A stretch of DNA of 64,000 nt from Streptomyces sp. NBC_00078 (GCF_026343335.1 NZ_JAPELX010000001.1:6820001-6884000); one strand, 5' to 3'. Counted from the stretch's first letter, positions 1 to 8,288 are shown. The notes: a model not told the origin generated them from the sequence alone. Translations and numbers: made by a program.

Positions 1-1
1 C

Positions 2-139
2 CCGATCCTGGCCGACCTCCTCGGCCTCCACATCAACACCGCCGTCCGCTGGGCCGACATCGCCCGGCGCGACTGGACCGACTACCTCTCCGCCCGCGAC
101 AGCACCCTCACAGATGAGCCGGGCCCGGCAGAAGCGTGA
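2..139 (+). CDS. C-terminal end of an integrase/recombinase-like protein (partial)
   Basis: The window opens inside a reading frame that ends at TGA 137-139, giving 45 residues with a helix-turn-helix-like stretch (ADLLGLHINTAVRWADIA) and a W-T-x-Y-L tail. From memory this ending is typical of large Streptomyces tyrosine-recombinase/transposase-like proteins, in which a short helical segment follows the catalytic domain. The catalytic residues lie outside the window, so the family call is an inference from the tail alone. It could be the remains of another mobile element to the left. Confidence 0.5.
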   Translation, partial: PILADLLGLHINTAVRWADIARRDWTDYLSARDSTLTDEPGPAEA

Positions 140-183
140 GTCCTCGCACCCCCGCCGCAGTCACCGTCTAGTCAGGAGCCAGA

Positions 184-963
184 ATGGGATTTTCCGAGCT
201 AATCGCTTACCACGTCCTACCGATCGCACGCGCTCAGCGCCTGGCGGATGGCAACTACGCCCGGCCTCAGTGGGTCGGCACCGGCTTCACCTTCGGCGAA
301 GGCACCTTTGTTACCTGTTGGCACTGCGTCGGCGCGGACCTCGCCGACGACGAGGTCTACTTCGCAGCTGGGCGAGAGCGCGGGAACCAGCAGAGCCACC
401 GCAGCTGGCCGATTGAGTTGCGGCAGCTCGCACGCGACGTCAACGGAGCCGATCTTGCCCTCGCGCGGATCGATCCATGGTTCTTGCCCCGGCTGCCCCT
501 CGCCGCCGAACCGCTGCAATGGGGTGATGACGTCGTTGCCCTCGGCTTCCCCCACACCCTGGACACGACCGACGCGGACACCGGGGACAAGCGAATCGAG
601 ACCCACGCCCGTGTCTTCAAGGGATACGTCACGCGCCTGTTCCATGACGAATATCAGCGCCAACCCGTCGTTGAACTGAACATTCCCGCGCCGGTGGGGA
701 TGAGCGGCGGCCCGCTCTTCAAGGCACAGCAGCCCATGTTTCGGGGCGGCCCGGCGCCGGATCCGTTCGAGTGCTCCGGAGTGATCTTCGGCGAACACTC
801 GCTCCACACGCCTGACGGCATCCACCGGCATGGCACCGCACTCCTTCTAGACACCCTCCGGAACGCCAGCGGGCCTGCCACCGATGGTCTTCCCCTCGCC
901 CAGTACCTTGAGCGACCCGACGCCAAAGCCTCCATGCCCGTGAATACTGCACCCTCCGAATAA
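184..963 (+). CDS. Trypsin-like serine protease, probably cytoplasmic
   Basis: This 259-aa protein has the chymotrypsin/trypsin-fold triad in order: H47 (TFVTCWHC), D90 (NGADLALARID) and S174 (VGMSGGPLF). Two cysteines flank the catalytic His. I see no signal peptide or membrane segment, unlike the secreted trypsin later in the window, so it is probably intracellular. The start is supported by AGGAG seven bases upstream. Its substrate is not evident. A hairpin at 1022-1059 ends transcription. Stand-alone proteases of this type occur near mobile-element and conflict genes in actinobacteria, but nothing here shows such a role. Confidence 0.8.
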   Translation: MGFSELIAYHVLPIARAQRLADGNYARPQWVGTGFTFGEGTFVTCWHCVGADLADDEVYFAAGRERGNQQSHRSWPIELRQLARDVNGADLALARIDPWFLPRLPLAAEPLQWGDDVVALGFPHTLDTTDADTGDKRIETHARVFKGYVTRLFHDEYQRQPVVELNIPAPVGMSGGPLFKAQQPMFRGGPAPDPFECSGVIFGEHSLHTPDGIHRHGTALLLDTLRNASGPATDGLPLAQYLERPDAKASMPVNTAPSE

Positions 964-1021
964 GTGCTCGTCCCCGGTACACGGGCCGGGGCCACGCCCC
1001 GCCCGACAGGTAGTCCCTGAA

Positions 1022-1059
1022 GAGGAGGGGGCGCCGACCACGGTCGGTGCCCCCTCCTC
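1022..1059. terminator. Bidirectional terminator between convergent genes
   Basis: Two 18-base arms (1022-1039 and 1042-1059) pair with a single G-T wobble around a two-base loop. The hairpin lies between the 3' ends of the protease gene and the convergent terD-like gene. Confidence 0.75.
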
Positions 1060-1083
1060 GCCGTACGGCGCCGTACGGCGCCG

Positions 1084-1617
1084 TCAGGGCCGGCGGGCCT
1101 GGCCCATCGTTCTCGTGAACGTCGCCGGGTCGTCGTCGTAACCGTGGATGCCGGGGTGGAAGGTCCAGTCGCCGGATCCGTCGCGCAGGAACTCCCCGAT
1201 GGTCGCCGCCGTCGCTCCGAGGACGCCGCCGAAGTCGTCCTCGGCCAGGACGGTGTAACCCTCGCGGATCCGCAGGCCGGGGTTGATCACGCCGACGAAG
1301 GTCCGGTGCACCGAACGCTGCTGAATGACGACACCGATCACCACGCGCGCGTATCGGCCGTCCAGCCGGTCCAGCTCCAGCGTCATGACCTCGTCCCAGC
1401 CGAAGCCCTTGCCGTCCTTGCTGTCCCGGTTGAGGTAGATGGTGCCGTCGGGGGAGCGGCTGTCGAAGTGCACCACGTAGGTGGGCTCACCGTACGGATC
1501 GTCCGCCAGGTAGGTGGCCGCGACGATGTCCAGATCCGTGGGCGGCTGTCCCGTCGGACTCGGATCCCACTTCAGTGAGACTTCGGCCTTACGTATCCCC
1601 TTGTTGAGGCCGTTCAC
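1084..1617 (-). CDS. TerD-family calcium-binding stress protein
   Basis: The 177-aa protein is a single TerD domain: the opening LNKGIRKAEVSLKWDPSP, then LDIVAATYL and the acidic DRSPDGT-like and GDGSGDW-type loops that bind Ca2+ in this family. TerD proteins are cytosolic and occur in tellurite/stress operons; Streptomyces carries many copies with roles in stress and development. The reading frame is open further upstream, but GTG at 1615-1617 gives the family-length N-terminus and has GGGGAAG just before it. It is a lone copy, divergent from the next gene, with no other ter genes beside it. Confidence 0.88.
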   Translation of the reverse strand: MNGLNKGIRKAEVSLKWDPSPTGQPPTDLDIVAATYLADDPYGEPTYVVHFDSRSPDGTIYLNRDSKDGKGFGWDEVMTLELDRLDGRYARVVIGVVIQQRSVHRTFVGVINPGLRIREGYTVLAEDDFGGVLGATAATIGEFLRDGSGDWTFHPGIHGYDDDPATFTRTMGQARRP

Positions 1618-1776
1618 CAGTCTTCCCCTTCCCCGTTGCCCGTGCGTTGTCTCCGCCCCTAACTGCCGGACGGACAAGGCCGGTTGTCCATCCTGCCACG
1701 CGCGCGTGCACGTGTGCCGCCGAGCTGTGCGGCTGAGCGTGACCAACGCCATGGTCCGTGGCCTTACCATGGCGCG

Positions 1777-2382
1777 GTGCTGGTCAAGTGGATTCGCTGC
1801 ACCGTGGTGGACCGCCGCGGCTTCGAGCGGGGGCAGCGAAAGTGGGCGGGGCTTCTGGGGGAGCCGGGGTTTCGGGGACAAGGTGGTGGCTGGAGCAGGG
1901 GACGGACAGGGGTGGCGCACATCTTCGCCTTCTGGGAGAGCCGTGCGTTCTACGACTCCTTCATGGCGCGTTCCCACGACCGCCTGGCGGCGGCCCAGTC
2001 GGGCACCTTCAAGAATGCCCAGGTCAAGCTCTTCGACTACCGCTTCGATGTGAAGACCGGCTTCGAACCGCGTTTCACGGACGCCGACCTGGTGCGGGTC
2101 GCCCTCTGCCGAGTCCACGAGGACCGTGCCGAGCACTTCATGTTGATGCAGGAAAAGGTCTGGAATCCTGCCATGGCAGGCTCTCCGGGCATGATCAGAG
2201 GCCTGTTCGGCGAGGCGCCGGGGCACGAGTTCCTGGTGCTGTCGATGTGGCGATCGGCCGCCGAACACGGCAAGTACCGTACGGAGCGCGTGGAGCGGCT
2301 CGCCCTTCGGGCGCAGACGGAGGCGGACGTCGCGTCGCTCACGGGTGACATCGTCGAGCTGGAGCCGACCTGGACGGTTTGA
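1777..2382 (+). CDS. DUF4937/YdbC-like protein
   Basis: This 201-aa protein starts VLVKWIRCTVV and appears to contain two similar ferredoxin-like (dimeric alpha-beta barrel) halves: FERGQRKW/HIFAFWESRAFYDSFM and HEDRAEHFMLMQEKVWNPAM/HEFLVLSMWRSAAEH. It belongs with small soluble proteins annotated DUF4937 or YdbC in Streptomyces, whose biochemical role is not known to me. The GTG start at 1777 is chosen because the protein resembles its relatives from that point; earlier in-frame codons add an arginine-rich, non-family extension. It is divergent from terD with about 160 bases between. Confidence 0.75.
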   Translation: MLVKWIRCTVVDRRGFERGQRKWAGLLGEPGFRGQGGGWSRGRTGVAHIFAFWESRAFYDSFMARSHDRLAAAQSGTFKNAQVKLFDYRFDVKTGFEPRFTDADLVRVALCRVHEDRAEHFMLMQEKVWNPAMAGSPGMIRGLFGEAPGHEFLVLSMWRSAAEHGKYRTERVERLALRAQTEADVASLTGDIVELEPTWTV

Positions 2383-2515
2383 CGCTTTGGGTTTGAAATC
2401 CGGACCCGCTGATCGTGCGCCCAGGTGTGGCCTGTGGTGCAGGAAATGTGTGACCTGCGCCGTATAGAGGCCCTACGAGTGCTCGATCGGCCGTCATCCG
2501 ATCTAGGGTTTTGGC

Positions 2516-3175
2516 ATGGCACGACCACGGCGCATCGTCCTTGTCCGGCACGGAGAGTCAACGGGCAATGTTGATGACACCGTTTACGAGCGTGAGCCCG
2601 ACCATGCGCTGGCGCTGACCGAGCGCGGCTGGCAGCAGGCCGAGGAGACCGGCAAACGGCTGCGCGATGTCTTCGGCCGCGAGCGCGTCAGCGTGTACGT
2701 GTCCCCGTACCGCCGCACGCACGACACCCTGCGTGCCTTCCATCTCGACCCCGAGCTCATACGGGTGCGCGAGGAGCCCCGGCTGCGCGAACAGGACTGG
2801 GGAAACTGGCAGGACGGCGACGACGTACGCCTCCAGAAGGCCTACCGGGACGCCTACGGCCACTTCTTCTACCGCTTCGTGCAGGGGGAGTCCGGCGCCG
2901 ACGTGTACGACCGGGTCGGCGGCTTCCTGGAGAGCCTGTACCGCAGCTTCGAGGCACCCGATCACCCGTCCAACGTGCTGCTCGTGACCCATGGCCTGGC
3001 CATGCGGCTGTTCTGCATGCGCTGGTTCCACTGGACGGTCGCGGAATTCGAGTCACTGTCGAATCCCGGGAACGCCGAGATGCGGATGCTCGTTCTCGGG
3101 GACGACGGCAAGTACGTGCTTGACCGGCCTTTCGAACGCTGGCGAGATCCGGAACCGTACGGGATCACCGGATAG
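2516..3175 (+). CDS. Histidine phosphatase superfamily protein
   Basis: The 219-aa protein has the catalytic LVRHGES motif at residues 9-15, with H12 as phospho-acceptor, the RRTHDTL segment, and the second His in LLVTHGLAMR near residue 159. These are the features of the phosphoglycerate-mutase-like histidine phosphatases. Substrate cannot be predicted; such stand-alone enzymes act on small phosphoesters. The next gene, an ADP-ribosylglycohydrolase, begins 12 bases after its stop, so the two are probably co-transcribed. Confidence 0.88.
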   Translation: MARPRRIVLVRHGESTGNVDDTVYEREPDHALALTERGWQQAEETGKRLRDVFGRERVSVYVSPYRRTHDTLRAFHLDPELIRVREEPRLREQDWGNWQDGDDVRLQKAYRDAYGHFFYRFVQGESGADVYDRVGGFLESLYRSFEAPDHPSNVLLVTHGLAMRLFCMRWFHWTVAEFESLSNPGNAEMRMLVLGDDGKYVLDRPFERWRDPEPYGITG

Positions 3176-3187
3176 AGTGGCAGAGCC

Positions 3188-4093
3188 ATGACCCCCGATT
3201 CCTCTCCCGACGGGCGCCTGGACCGCGCCCTGGCGAGCCTGCGTGGACTCGCGGTCGGTGATGCGCTGGGCTCCCAGTTCTTCGTCCCGGCGAACTACCC
3301 CCTGCTCAAGAGCCGAGAGCTGCCGCCCGGGCCCTGGCAGTGGACCGACGACACCGAGATGGCCTGCTCTGTGGTCGCTGTCCTCGCCGCCCACCACCGC
3401 ATCGACCAGGACGAGCTGGCGCACTCCTTCGCCGAGCACCACGACTTCGACCGGGGGTACGGCCCCGCCGTCAACCGCCTGCTGCGGCTGGTCCGGGAGG
3501 GCGGCGACTGGCGTGAACTCGCCGCCGAGCTGTTCAAGGGACAGGGGTCGTGGGGCAACGGGGCGGCGATGCGGATCGCCCCGCTGGGCGCCTGGTACGC
3601 GGACGATCCGGAGCAGGCGACCCACCAGGCGGAGATCTCCGCCTACCCGACGCACCAGCACCGCGAGGCTGTCGTGGGCTCCATGGCGGTTGCCGCGGCC
3701 GCCTCGCTGGTTGCCGCTCCCGGCGGCCCGCCGAGCCCAGAGGCACTCCTCGACGGCGTGGTCGCACTCATCCCGAAGAGCGCGGTCGGCGCGGGCCTGC
3801 GACGCGCGCGGGACATGCTCGACTACGACGACGCCGGCACCGTCGCGGCCGTCCTGGGCTGCGGACGGCGTACGTCTGCCCATGACACCGTGCCCTTCGC
3901 CCTCTGGTCGGCCGCTCGGGCCCTCGGCGACTACGCGCACGCGTTCTGGACGACCGCGCAGGTCGGCGGTGACGTGGACACGACCTGCGCCATCGTGGGT
4001 GGTGTGATCGCCGCGGGGAAGGTGGGGATGCCGCCGACCGAGTGGGCGGACCTGACCGAGGAACTGCCGGACTGGATCCGAACGGCTGGGTGA
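3188..4093 (+). CDS. ADP-ribosylglycohydrolase (DraG/ARH family)
   Basis: The 301-aa protein carries the two metal-binding signatures of the family: WTDDTEM at residues 52-58 near the N-terminus and GGDVDTTCAIVGG near residues 259-271. GLAVGDALG at 20-28 is also typical. Family members remove ADP-ribose from proteins or nucleic acids using two Mg2+ ions. It follows a histidine phosphatase within one probable operon. No ADP-ribosyltransferase is visible next to it, so its target is unknown. Confidence 0.88.
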   Translation: MTPDSSPDGRLDRALASLRGLAVGDALGSQFFVPANYPLLKSRELPPGPWQWTDDTEMACSVVAVLAAHHRIDQDELAHSFAEHHDFDRGYGPAVNRLLRLVREGGDWRELAAELFKGQGSWGNGAAMRIAPLGAWYADDPEQATHQAEISAYPTHQHREAVVGSMAVAAAASLVAAPGGPPSPEALLDGVVALIPKSAVGAGLRRARDMLDYDDAGTVAAVLGCGRRTSAHDTVPFALWSAARALGDYAHAFWTTAQVGGDVDTTCAIVGGVIAAGKVGMPPTEWADLTEELPDWIRTAG

Positions 4094-4412
4094 CGCCTGC
4101 CTGGGTCTTTTCCGCGCGGGAAAGCGAGCCGGGCAGAGGCTCCGGCGGGAACTCTCTGTGGATATCGGGAACTCTGTGTAATCGCCTGTCCGTTGTTCTG
4201 GCAGCAAGCGTGTGGCACACGCGTCGGCATGTGCGCAGGACACGCGAGGGTTCCCGGGGGTGGTCATGCGGTTCGTGGTGGTGCTGGTGGCGTTCTTGGC
4301 CCTCATGTCGCTGCGCTCTGCAGGGAGAGTGCGGATGGCCGGACCGGCGTCCTTGTCATCGGTCCCCTGGACCCGGTCCGGCCATCCGCCGCTGGATGCA
4401 GGCGCGGGCGGG
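4094..4412. other. Intergenic stretch, no convincing gene
   Basis: A frame starting at ATG 4266 is open for a long distance, but only because it runs antisense to the transporter gene; I do not call it. The stretch separates the convergent glycohydrolase gene and the broken MFS gene and holds the hairpin at 4332-4388. Confidence 0.6.
4332..4388. terminator. Inverted repeat, probable terminator of the MFS gene
   Basis: Perfect 16-base arms (CGGATGGCCGGACCGG at 4332-4347 and its complement at 4373-4388) are separated by 25 bases. It lies 25 bases beyond the original 3' end of the MFS reading frame on the minus strand. Confidence 0.55.
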
Positions 4413-5849
4413 TCAGCCGGCCGGCAGTCCCGCCGTGCCGGCGAGCGCGTCCAGGTCGCTCTTGCGGACCCGGATCACGAACCAGGCCGTGCCGAGAGCC
4501 AGTACGGCCATGGCCGCGGCCGCCACGAAGCCCATCGAGATGCCCTACGCGAGCACCGCGTGCCCCCACGTGCCGGGCAGCTGATGCGACTTGGCGAACT
4601 CAGCCTTCTGCTCCGCCGATCCGTTCGCGAGGAACTTCGGCAGCTGCTTCTCGGCCTCGTCCCTGCTGGCGGAGCCGAAAACCGTCGTCAGGATGGACAG
4701 GCCGAGCGAACCGCCCACCTGTTGCATCGCGTTGAGCAGTCCGGAGGCCGCACCCGCCTCGTGCTGGGCGACACCGGAGACCGCGGTGACGGTCAGCGTC
4801 ACGAAGTTCAGGCCCATGCCGAAGCCGAACACCAGCATCGGGCCGAGCACCCCGCCGGCGTAGGAGCTGTCGGAGCCGATGAGGGTCTGCCAGGCCAGTC
4901 CGATCACCGCGAGAGCCGAGCCGGTGAGCATGAACGGCTTGGGCCCGAGCACGGGCAGGAACCGCTGCGACAGACCCGCGCCGAGCGCGATCACGACCGT
5001 CACCGGCAGGAAGGCGAGACCGGCCTGGATCGGGGTGTATCCCAGCACGTTCTGCACGAACAGCACGATGTAGAAGAACATGCCGAACATCGCCGCAGCC
5101 AGGCTGAGCATGATCACGTACGTGCCCGAGCGGTTGCGGTCGGCGAACATCCGCAGTGGGGTGATGGGCTCCTTGGCCCGGGACTCGATGAGCGCGAAGG
5201 AACCCAGCAGGACCACGGCGGCGGCGAAGGAGCCGATGGTCAGACTGTCCCGCCAGCCCTCGTCCGCCGCGCGGATGAAGCCGTAGACGAGGGTTGCCAT
5301 GCCGGCTGTCGAGGTCGCGGCGCCCGCGATGTCGAAGCGGCCGGTGTGCCGTTCCGACTCGTTGATGTACATCGGTGCGAGCACGGCGATCAGTGCGCCG
5401 ATCGGTACGTTGACGAAGAGCACCCAGCGCCAGTCGAGCCACTCGGTGAGCATGCCGCCCGCGAGGAGGCCGATCGCGCCACCGCCCGCGGAGACCGCGG
5501 CGAAGACGCCGAAGGCCCGGTTGCGCTCCGGACCCTCGGGGAACGTCGTGGTGATGAGCGCCAGCGAGGTGGGCGACGCGATTGCGCCGCCCATGCCCTG
5601 CAGGACGCGTGCCGCCAGCAACTGCCAAGGTTCCTGGGCGAGTCCGCCGAGCAGCGAGGCAAACGTGAACAGCAGGATGCCCGTCATGAGGACCCGGCGG
5701 CGGCCGAGGATGTCACCGGCCCGGCCGCCCAGAAGCAGCAGACAGCCGAAGGTGAGTGTGTAGGCGCTGACCACCCAGGTGAGGTCGGTGGTGCTGAACT
5801 TCAGTGCGTCTTGAATGTGCGGGAGCGCGATGTTCACAATCGTCGCGTC
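4413..5849 (-). pseudogene. MFS (DHA2-type) drug transporter, 3' part, severed by insertion and with an in-frame TAG
   Basis: This stretch encodes nearly all of a 14-helix EmrB/QacA-type exporter, from DATIVNIALPHIQ through GGRAGDILGRRRV (motif A) to the end. The first 39 codons, with start codon and first membrane helix, lie 7.3 kb away at 13134-13250 on the same strand. The join is codon-perfect at GACGCG (Asp-Ala). A TAG at 4545-4547 also interrupts the frame. Beyond it the frame continues 43 codons to TGA at 4413-4415 and encodes a plausible last helix (MGFVAAAAMAVLALGTAWF) and tail, so the TAG is a nonsense change in a formerly longer gene. The gene is dead through both lesions unless a fragment starts at GTG 5835-5837. 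Confidence 0.9.
5844..5849. other. attL core (left junction of the element)
   Basis: CGCGTC at 5844-5849 is shared with 13134-13139. To the left is host MFS sequence (complement of ACGATTGTGAACATC); to the right is element sequence encoding the original end of the integrase frame. The reconstructed attP contains the palindrome GGACGCGTCC. Confidence 0.85.
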
Positions 5850-5901
5850 CGGAACAACCGGTTCGTGTGTTCTGAGGTTCCGAGTTCAGCTCGCGGGCTG
5901 A
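5850..5901 (+). other. Displaced native 3' tail of the integrase gene
   Basis: If the element circularises, the integrase frame that reaches DQMDA at the right junction continues here as SGTTGSCVLRFRVQLAG and stops at TGA 5899-5901. A hairpin follows at 5917-5950. In the integrated state this tail is stranded 7 kb from its gene. The reading is exact from the sequence; use of this tail in the excised form is inferred. Confidence 0.75.
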
Positions 5902-5916
5902 GAAAGCAGGGCCGGG

Positions 5917-5950
5917 AAGGGCGGAGGTCTCCTACGGGGCCTCCGCCCTT
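5917..5950 (+). terminator. Hairpin, native integrase terminator in the circular form
   Basis: AAGGGCGGAGG (5917-5927) pairs with CCTCCGCCCTT (5940-5950) around a 12-base loop. It begins 15 bases after the stop codon of the displaced integrase tail. Confidence 0.7.
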
Positions 5951-6078
5951 CGCTGTGCAGCACCAGTCGCCCGGAGGGGAATGCGAAATAACGCCCTGAC
6001 CTGAGCTCATCGGTCGGGTGAAACCCGCTTGGGGGAGTGATGGGCGCAGAAGGTCGCACGGACAGGCAGCGCGCGCCG

Positions 6079-6084
6079 TACGCT
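6079..6084 (+). promoter_or_regulatory. -10 box of a probable leaderless promoter
   Basis: TACGCT lies six bases upstream of the ATG of the XRE-type gene, the spacing expected when transcription starts at the start codon. No good -35 hexamer is visible at the usual distance. Confidence 0.4.
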
Positions 6085-6090
6085 CGAATC

Positions 6091-7272
6091 ATGAGTGCCG
6101 ACATTGGCAAACGGCTTCAGGGAGTTCGCAAGCGGCGCGGCCTGACGCAGCGTCAGCTAGCGAGTGAGTCCGGCGTATCCCTGTCCTTGATCAGGAAGCT
6201 GGAGCAAGGGGAGCGTGCTGACACACGCCTGGAGACCGCGCGCCGACTGGCGCAGACGCTACGGGTGCCGACTACCAGCCTCATGGCCGATCACGAGGAA
6301 GAGCGGCAGACGGCGCCTGGAGCCGGTGATCGGTGGGAGGCTGTCCGGCGTGCGCTAGTGGCTCCTGTGCGGGCGGACGGGGTGGCCGAAGAGCCGACCG
6401 TGACAGGCGGGCAAGAAGCCCTGGAGTCGGCGCTCCCGCTCTTTTCTGGTGATCGTTTCGCAGAGTTGAGCGTGATCCTTCCGCCCTTGCTGCGGGATGC
6501 TGATCTCATTGCCGAGAGTGGTCCCGAGGGGCGTGCAGTGCGTGTGCGGCTGTCGCAGTTGACGGGCTGGCTGCTCACCCAGACGAGACAGTTCGAGGCG
6601 GCGGACGTCGCCTTGTCCCGGTCCCTGGAGGAGTCCTCGGACCGGCTTCAGGCGGCGGCGACAGTTAGCACACAGTGCTGGCTTCTGCTGAGGCGTGGTC
6701 GCCTGGCTGAGGCGCGGGAACTGGCGACCCGGTGGGCGGATGAGGTGGAGCCGCGCATCTCGCGGGCGACTCCAGCGGAGCTGAGCGCATGGGGCTGGTT
6801 GCTGCTGCGGGCCTCCGCTGCGGCGATCCGGGACAACCGGCCCGGAGAGGCCGAGGATGCTTTGCGCTACGCCAACTCGGCAGCGGTGGCGATGGGGCGG
6901 GAGTTCGCTCCGCGTGACGACTTCTTGCAGGCGTTCGGCCCGGTCACGGTGACCTTGAAGCGCGCCGAGAACGCAATGATCGTCGACAAGCCGGACTTGG
7001 TACTCAAGCTCTCGGCGCGCATCCCGACCGGCGGCATGCGGCCCACGTCCAACAACCGCAACCGTCACCTCCTCGACGTGGCAGAGGCGCATGCTCGCTC
7101 GCGCGACTACGTGAAAACGGTCGAGGTCTTGCAGCGCATCCGGGCGGACGCTCCTCAGTGGCTGCCCAACCAGCGGTACGCGCGCGACATCTTCGGTCGG
7201 GTGATCGCTCGTCGGCGGACCCTCACCACCGACATGCGGGAGCTGGCCGACGCAATCGGCGTACCCGTGTGA
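6091..7272 (+). CDS. XRE-family regulator with long C-terminal helical domain
   Basis: Residues 5-60 form a Cro/C1-type helix-turn-helix (IGKRLQGVRKRRGLTQRQLA, then SGVSLSLIRKLEQG). The remaining ~330 residues are mostly helical and resemble a TPR-like sensing domain, as in many Streptomyces regulators of about 400 aa. As first gene of the element it may control replication or excision; this is inferred from position. The ATG at 6091 is preferred over an in-frame start at 6037 because the HTH begins immediately after it. No Shine-Dalgarno precedes it, and TACGCT at 6079-6084 ends six bases before the ATG, so the transcript may be leaderless. Confidence 0.8.
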   Translation: MSADIGKRLQGVRKRRGLTQRQLASESGVSLSLIRKLEQGERADTRLETARRLAQTLRVPTTSLMADHEEERQTAPGAGDRWEAVRRALVAPVRADGVAEEPTVTGGQEALESALPLFSGDRFAELSVILPPLLRDADLIAESGPEGRAVRVRLSQLTGWLLTQTRQFEAADVALSRSLEESSDRLQAAATVSTQCWLLLRRGRLAEARELATRWADEVEPRISRATPAELSAWGWLLLRASAAAIRDNRPGEAEDALRYANSAAVAMGREFAPRDDFLQAFGPVTVTLKRAENAMIVDKPDLVLKLSARIPTGGMRPTSNNRNRHLLDVAEAHARSRDYVKTVEVLQRIRADAPQWLPNQRYARDIFGRVIARRRTLTTDMRELADAIGVPV

Positions 7273-7350
7273 CGTGGTGTGGTACTTCGGGGCGATGCCG
7301 CGCCAAAGTGCCATTGAGGTGTATTCCTTCCGCTACGTAGCGTCATTGCC

Positions 7351-7593
7351 ATGGCGACTCAAGGAACAACAACAATGGCAGGCATCCCTGAGCGCGGCGA
7401 GCTGGTGTACGACCCGGTGACGCGCAGAGTCGGGGAGTACCAGGACAAGGCCGGTCCGTACGCGATGCTGCGGCCGGTCGGCGGTGGCCGTGAGTGGGAG
7501 GCGGACCCGGACCAGATCCGTCCGGCCACCGCTTCGGAGCGGCTGAGCGCAGGTGTGAAGGCGGCCAACGAGCGGACGGGGCGGGGTCTGTGA
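7351..7593 (+). CDS. Small conserved protein of integrative elements, function unknown
   Basis: The protein is 80 aa from ATG 7351, or 72 aa from ATG 7375 (MAGIPERGELVYDP). I recall very similar small proteins (ELVYDPVTRRVGEYQDKAGP) next to replication and integration genes in Streptomyces, but no function is known to me. It has no membrane segment or signal peptide. Its stop overlaps the GTG of the next gene, so the two are translationally coupled. Confidence 0.7.
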   Translation: MATQGTTTMAGIPERGELVYDPVTRRVGEYQDKAGPYAMLRPVGGGREWEADPDQIRPATASERLSAGVKAANERTGRGL

Positions 7594-7826
7594 GTGTGCG
7601 CTCGGTGATCCGTGAGGAGACGTGGACGCTGACGCCGGACCGTGAGCCGGATGCGGAGCCGACCACGTACGCGATGGCGTGTGCGGTGTGTGAGGAGTCC
7701 TCGGATGCCAGTGAGGACTTCGCTGATCCGCAGAGCTGGGTGCTGAAGCACTGCGGACAGAACCCGTCGCACCACACCTTCCGCGAAAGCATCGTCCGTC
7801 CGTGGCGCACCTGGCGGCACTCGTGA
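7590..7826 (+). CDS. DUF7848-like small protein
   Basis: This 78-aa protein starts at GTG 7590, overlapping the previous stop. It has a Cys pair (MACAVCEE) and a His-rich HCGQNPSHHTFRE segment, consistent with a small metal-binding fold. It resembles the small proteins annotated DUF7848 in Streptomyces elements; that name is from memory. It ends at TGA 7824-7826, which overlaps the ATG of the following small gene. Confidence 0.65.
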   Translation: MSVRSVIREETWTLTPDREPDAEPTTYAMACAVCEESSDASEDFADPQSWVLKHCGQNPSHHTFRESIVRPWRTWRHS

Positions 7827-7945
7827 TGCGCCGCACCCTGGGCGTGTTAGCCCGCTTCACCGGTCCGCTGATGATCGTCATGATCTCGGGTTCGTGCGGC
7901 TTCGTCCTGGGCGTCACCTTCGCCTCCAGCCCCGCACTTCCCTAG
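7826..7945 (+). CDS. 39-aa hydrophobic peptide, possible spread (Spd)-like membrane protein
   Basis: ATG 7826 overlaps the TGA of the previous gene by one base (TGATG), and the frame ends at TAG 7943-7945. The peptide has a basic N-terminus (MRRTLGVLARF) and one membrane-spanning stretch (LMIVMISGSCGFVLGV). Tiny membrane proteins help plasmid spread (spd genes) in Streptomyces conjugative elements, and position suits that role, but similarity is only in size and hydrophobicity. Codon 8 is TTA, the rare codon read by the developmental bldA tRNA, so its translation may be growth-phase dependent. Confidence 0.5.
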   Translation: MRRTLGVLARFTGPLMIVMISGSCGFVLGVTFASSPALP

Positions 7946-8053
7946 TCTCCCGTCCCCGCCGGGCGTAGCCGATTTGAGGTCTCCCCCACTCAGAGGAGCC
8001 CTGGCGGGGGCGGGTCTTTGCCCAGGTCATGGCGCGGTTTGGGCACGCCGCCG

Positions 8054-8212
8054 GCCGTAGAGGCTTTGGGCGGGAGCTGCCATGGGGCGAGTGAACAGGG
8101 GGCCTTACGCTCGCCAGCGGATCGGGCAGTCCTTGGAGCTGCCCGCAATAGCCCGATCGGCCCCCTGTTCTTCGAGGCTCGCCCCATGGTGGCTGCCTAA
8201 AGCCTCGTAGGC
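8054..8212. repeat. Large imperfect inverted repeat, candidate single-strand origin or transfer locus
   Basis: The left arm (8054-8104) and right arm (8159-8212) are complementary over about 50 bases with a few bulges, sharing blocks such as CCATGGGGCGAG and AACAGGGGGCC. Inside is a smaller hairpin, CGGGCAG (8123-8129) with CTGCCCG (8139-8145). No gene covers it. Rolling-circle replicons of the RepSA kind need a strongly folded single-strand origin and a cis-acting transfer site, and this is the only structure of that size in the element. The role is inferred. Confidence 0.6.
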
Positions 8213-8288
8213 CGTCGGCCCCCAGCCCAAGAGGGTCTGTGCCGTGTACCGGCAGCTTGTCCATGTTCGGTTGCTGAGTGAGGTGTGT

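Noticed and set aside
4212..5999. Very long plus-strand frame of 595 codons
   Set aside because: It runs antisense to the MFS gene, has Glu/Arg/Gly-heavy chance composition, and crosses the attL junction.
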